Below the pieces are notes generated by a model. It did no database searches. It was not told the origin of the DNA and was given only the letters and a program-made list of their open reading frames with translations. The translations under genes were made by a program, and so were the position numbers. From Chara braunii (Eukaryota > Streptophyta > Charophyceae > Charales > Characeae), in the NCBI GenBank assembly GCA_003427395.1, contig BFEA01000103.1, positions 236,205-269,775 on the forward strand: a DNA stretch of 33,571 bases, read 5' to 3'. Below, in pieces: positions 29,248-33,571 of this stretch. Numbering within the stretch: the first letter of the stretch is position 1; each line of letters begins with the position of its first letter.

Positions 29248-32120
29248 GGGTGTAATCCTACCAACGTGATGCAGGATCAATGTTAGTGATAGCTTAGTTT
29301 TTGTCAGGGTCGTCAGACAAAAACACGCTCAAAAGGAGAGTATATCTGAATGACTTAATACTTCTCTTCTTGTCAATAACGGTACTCATAATGGAGGGGA
29401 TATCCGTCTAGGAAGAGAAAAAAGAGGGTGGTAGAAGTTGTTGGTACCTTCTCAGGGATGACCTATTTGAATAAGCGTAGGGTGAGCTTTATGAATTTGT
29501 ATCCTTAGCAGGCGTATTTTTCCCTCCGGTCATGACATAGGTACCGATAGATAGACTATGGAGAATTTTGTACTTAGTGATAAGTCAGAAACATATCCAG
29601 GGATACAAAGAGGACCGAACATGAATAGTGTCAAAGAGGACCCTCATTTGCTATGGGTTCTTAATAAAAGTCTTGTTTTAGAAAAGAGTCGATATAGGGC
29701 TAAGTCCACCTTTGGGAGAATTTTAGAGGTTGGTTTCGTCTATAAAGGGACAACCTAAGACTCTTGATCTTGAATACGGTCAGTAAGGCAGTAAGGAGTT
29801 TGGCAATGTTGTTAAATCATTCCATTTATGTTTTACTTGGTGGCAAAATTCAGATAAAAGGTTGTCTGTTGGAATTCACCTAGTTCGACACCATCGACCT
29901 AAACATATTCATTTGAATCTAAGCGCTTAATTTCTTTCGTTTAAGGTCATTCGGTTGAGTTATCTATGTAAATTTATCCATTTGCGCCAGTTTATTCAAG
30001 TCAAGCCTATAAGTCTATCTGTCTTATGCATTTTTATTTATGATTACTCGCCTGAGTTACTCATCTAATGTTTTAATCCGTCTTTATAAGTTAATCATAT
30101 ATGATTATCCGTTTATAACCTATATAGTTGGATTGCTCTCCTTACAAAGAATAAAAGTGCCACGCAGAATCCACGTTCAACATGGGGTCGAAGGTGAATG
30201 GAGTGACCAGCTTCTTGGGAGAAGAGATTCTCTCGAGGAGTGGGCAATGTGTAGAATCTGCTCTTGAGGGAATTGCAATCCTAAGTTATCCTTTCCCTAA
30301 AAGATGGCTTGAAGGAGCTATAAAATCGTTTTCAGAAGTAGTAGTGAGACCCACGCCGAAACTATGTTCCTGGTCCATAGTGGGGTGTTGTCACCTAACC
30401 CTTTGAGGAGAGGTGACTACATTACTATTAAGAAGGAGGAAAGTATTTGAGCCTTGTTAGACTATGGTCTGTGAAGGAGGCGACTACTACCTGCCGCAAG
30501 GAAGCAAGGGGTGATGCCCCAGCTATCTTTGTGTCAAGTGGGTTCATCTGCACGAGACAGGATATAGATCCAAGAACGTGTATGGTGGGGTTGTCTACTA
30601 ATAGACAATGGTTTGCAAGGAACGAATATTGGAATCGGAGGGTGAAGCAGTGATGCTTGGTCCTTGAGCGGGGCTCGGGAGTCTAAGATGTTAACCCTTT
30701 TTAGGGATTACACTGCCCCTTGACAAAATATACTCATGTCAAAGCCCTGGGAGTAGAATGTAGTACTCTCATTGTTTTTGCATCTAAAAGCGTTTATCAT
30801 TAAGGAAACTTATTAACCACAGTATGACTATTGTCCATCATAACAGCTACCATAATTTTTTCATCATCACTATGCACGCATATACCGGTTGAATTTGTCT
30901 CTTCGCTTGCTAATACGATTTACTTAACCAACTATTATAAAAATTATTGTTACTATGGCAGTATATTCATACTATAAGTAACAGTTATTATGATAATTTA
31001 TGACATTCAATATTCAAAAATTACGAATGCATTATTATCGCAGTATAATATCATCTGCCTTTGAATGGTCTTAGAAGTGGGAAGTGAGCAATGTTAGTAA
31101 GGTATGATTTGAGGATTACCTTTCAGGAGGGGTATTGTGAAAAAAAAGGATTCTGGATAATGATGGGAGAGGTTTGCCGGACGTTTGTAAGCAGAACCTA
31201 GAAATGGCTCTAGAAGGTCAGAAAGCCGTATGCTAGGGCAGACCCCAGTGCAGCCTTGTCTATTGAAAAAGAGGACGGGCTGAAATTGTCCTTGCCAGGG
31301 CTGGTCAGGGAGAATGGATATATCAGTTATTGGTGGGGTACGTCCTTAAATGAGGGTATCCTTATTTTTAGATTGAGTCTAGCCTCAACAATGATGAGGG
31401 GAGTGCAATGACCCTGTACACCTCGTCATCTTTTTTTCGGTATCGAGTTGGCATTGAAACGTGAGAACCTGCTCCCGAGATTATTATGAAGTGGATGTTG
31501 CAAGGTGGGTAAAAGAAATATGTCAGAAAAGAGATGAGTCGGTTCCCGTTGTTAATGAGGTCCGGGGTGCAAATAAGTTTGTGTTCCTCTCCTTTCCATT
31601 GCGAGTCATTCTACCCGAGTTCCTTGTGGAAAAATATTTCAGGGGACGAGAGAAAAATGAAGACAGCGGAGACCGCTTTGATAAGAAAAAAGATGGGGAC
31701 AGAAAGCGCTATACAAGCGAGATAGCATACCTAGAAATAGGGTCTGTGTTCCTCAATTGAAAGCATCAAAGTACGACTTATATTGTTAACACTTACACTG
31801 ATTCTCATAACCTAGATGAACTTCGAATGAAGGTAGGCGGGCAGTAAATGTTATTACTTTTATCTGTTCATGCGCGCAACTTATAGTCTTAAGTTATGTG
31901 TTTTTTCTCATCTGCTTACATGATTCGTATATGTTCATGACACATTTTTTCTGCTCCGCCAGGTGGTTGCTTAAAAGGTTATGCATTCGTATATTGGCGG
32001 TATTAGGTTACCTTTAGATTTGTTAAGATAGGAAAGGAGAATGCTTATTAAGGACAATCTTCGGCTTACAGCTTGACGCTTTGTCGCTTGCTGTACTTTT
32101 ACAGATCCGCAGCGGTGACA

Positions 32121-33131
32121 ATGGCTAAGGATGACGGATTGGCCAAGGTTTTACTTTGGAGAAATTCGTCTCTCGTTAAAACACTAACGCACAAGTCTGT
32201 AAATGAGTCAATGCCCCAAGACCTTAGCGCTCTGTTGTTTCAAGGGAAGAACCTGCCTAACTTTTTGCGCGATTACCTCAACTTTTGCCTTGAGAAGAAA
32301 TGGGATGAGATAGCGATATTGACTATGCTGCCTTTATTCGTGTGTGAGGAGTTCAGCGAAGAAGTATATGATTTCATGTTGAGATCACGTACGTGGAGTG
32401 AACTCGAGGGTTTGTTGAGCTTGAGGTTCCCCGAAAGCGAAGTCGTCAGTCATCATTGTGAAAGCTCTGAGCAAAAAGTCTGTGGTACGTTAACGCAAGA
32501 GGAAATAGGCGGTATAAAGAAACAGGTGAGAGAGTTGGAAGAGCCAATGATCCAATAAGAGAGAGACAGGAAAGGCAAACGAAAGGTCCCGGAGGGATCG
32601 TTAGATGACCTAGCTGGTGGGAGTGGAGAGAAAACGAATAATGATAATCGAGGCTCTCTCCTATTTGTAAAGGCTGAGAAAAAGCGGTGTGATGATCAAG
32701 AAAGGAAAGGAGATAAGGAAGTGATTGATATGGAAGAAGGACCTAAACCTCCTAAATTGACCAAAGTCCAACGGAGGGCAAGAAACCGAGCTCAAATAGT
32801 CATGAGTCGTGGGCAAGGTCAAGATTGGGAAGGAGGTCGAGGAAATGGTGGTCAGGAAAGTGGTCAAGGATCTTGGAAAAGAAGAGTGGATCTGAGAAAA
32901 GTTGTTTGCTGGCATTGTACCCAAGAAGGGCATACAATGAGGTTTTGTCATGTCAGAAAGATTGACGAAGCAGATGGTCTGATTAACACCAATATCGAAG
33001 GAGGTGTTTTTGACAGATTTGGGAACCTTATTAACCCAAACATACCTGGAGGGACGAGACAGGAAGCCTTACGACGGGAGCGCGAATGGTGGACAAAGGC
33101 GACAACCTGTATCAGTGACAGAGAATCGTGA
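32121..33131 (+). pseudogene. gag: retrotransposon Gag with one in-frame stop
   Basis: ATG at 32121 has a favourable context (A at -3, G at +4); the frame also extends upstream to 32073 without an ATG. The N-terminal part (to 32558, about 145 residues) is alpha-helical in composition and reads like a capsid region. TAA at 32556-32558 interrupts the frame, which stays open afterwards for 190 codons. These pass through a charged linker and a basic patch (KVQRRARNR) to a zinc knuckle CWHCTQEGHTMRFC (CX2CX4HX4C) near 32907-32948. A tail follows with DRFGNLINPNIPGGTRQEAL. Gag packages element RNA into particles and the knuckle binds nucleic acid. TTTTACAG just before 32105 resembles a 3' splice site, so a spliced leader is possible. 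Confidence 0.75.
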
Positions 33132-33234
33132 AGTCATTGGATGACAACATCGCCCAGAAGTCACGATTACCAGTTATAGAAATGTTTTCCTTTAAGAGTA
33201 GGTAACTACAAGATGACTATTGAAGGAAGGAATG

Positions 33235-33571
33235 AGGCTCAAGCGGTAAGGCAAGATTGAATTAGAATGAGTTCAGAAGCACAAGACCGACTAGTACGGG
33301 AAGGTCTGTTCGTCGCGCCGCCGTAAGCTCGAAAGCAGACTGAAATAATAATATAAGCCCCGGCCGCGCGGCCAGGGCAGCCAATAGAGATGAGCCACCA
33401 CCACACCAAGTAGCGACGACCGGTGTGGGCCTCTAAAAATGCCATTTGCTGTCTTCCTTCGCGCGGCCTAAACTGTCGCGCACATCGACCTGTACTGGTG
33501 TGATACCGGCATACCCGCTACTTGAGTGTTTTTCGCTGCTCTGAAGTGTCGCGGGCCTCTTTCCCCGCCAC
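33235..33571. repeat. LTR-like direct repeat, copy B (cut by window end)
   Basis: It matches 16756-17092 over 337 bp with about 18 mismatches and begins abruptly about 100 bp after the gag stop. It ends at the window edge, at the base where copy A is followed by an N. The open frame on its minus strand (33239-33445) has no recognised domain. Confidence 0.75.

Larger units (their letters stand above)
28014..33234 (+). mobile_element. LTR retrotransposon internal region, gag only
   Basis: A primer-binding site, a leader of about 4 kb and a gag frame lie in one orientation. After the gag stop only about 100 bp remain before the LTR-like repeat at 33235, and no protease, RT, RNase H or integrase is present. 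It is either a gag-only non-autonomous element or a complete element cut by an insertion or misassembly at 33235. The leader has short open frames (29558-29758, 30447-30653, 31461-31760) without recognisable domains. Confidence 0.55.

Noticed and set aside
16756-33571. A single 16.5-kb LTR retrotransposon bounded by the two 337-bp repeats
   Set aside because: The primer-binding site and its LTR end lie at 28.0 kb, far inside, no TG...CA ends or flanking duplication were found, and gag is next to the wrong end; kept only as one alternative.

Overview
This is repeat-dominated eukaryotic nuclear DNA with no intact host gene that I can recognise. Microsatellites ((GA)n, (CT)n, (GT)n, (GAA)n, (ATT)n), scattered Ns and a sequencing-library adapter at 14207-14244 indicate a short-read draft assembly. 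A plant-type tRNA-Asp primer-binding site, a retroelement with GIY-YIG placed before its reverse transcriptase (a layout known from the green lineage), and the style of the retroelement proteins suggest a streptophyte green alga, possibly Chara. That assignment is inference from memory of such genomes. The window starts inside (GA)n and ends at the exact base where an internal repeat is broken by an N, so both ends look like contig breaks.

Layout. 0-3.9 kb: non-coding DNA with microsatellites and a poly(A) run between 13-bp repeats. 3.9-5.6 kb: a 1.67-kb inverted-repeat DNA element flanked by TAA (PIF/Harbinger-like, no transposase seen). 5.6-9.8 kb: non-coding DNA with a small hammerhead-ribozyme-bearing insertion candidate (6160-6373), a 120-bp foldback palindrome, a 190-bp duplication, G-quadruplex-type purine tracts and further hairpins. 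10.5-11.5 kb, minus strand: two more hammerhead ribozymes, one a textbook type III. 12.0-16.5 kb, minus strand: a decayed Penelope-like retroelement whose reading frame runs zinc knuckle, charged coiled coil, SAP-like motif, GIY-YIG nuclease, reverse transcriptase. It carries several stop codons and frameshifts, and one apparent frame break is an assembly artefact around the adapter. 16.76-17.19 kb: an LTR-like repeat with a second copy at 33.2-33.6 kb, followed by tRNA-derived fragments. 17.6-24.3 kb: microsatellite-rich non-coding DNA.

24.3-26.6 kb holds the most unusual structure: more than twenty short hairpins whose stems differ but whose loops share a CCGTG or CCCGGGT core, arranged in three diverged larger units plus a 49-52-bp tandem block. 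About 1.5 kb further on, a plus-strand LTR retrotransposon begins: the probable 5' LTR end is near 28011, a tRNA-Asp-type primer-binding site follows at 28014-28033, then a roughly 4-kb leader and a gag frame (32121-33131) broken by one stop codon. No pol follows, because the LTR-like repeat starts about 100 bp after gag.

How the parts relate. The minus-strand Penelope-like element probably ends leftward in the hammerhead region; ribozymes in their terminal repeats are a known feature of these elements. Self-cleavage at the two neighbouring hammerheads would release an RNA of about 0.9 kb, as in retrozymes. The plus-strand element supplies only Gag here, so it is either a gag-only non-autonomous element or a full element interrupted at 33235.
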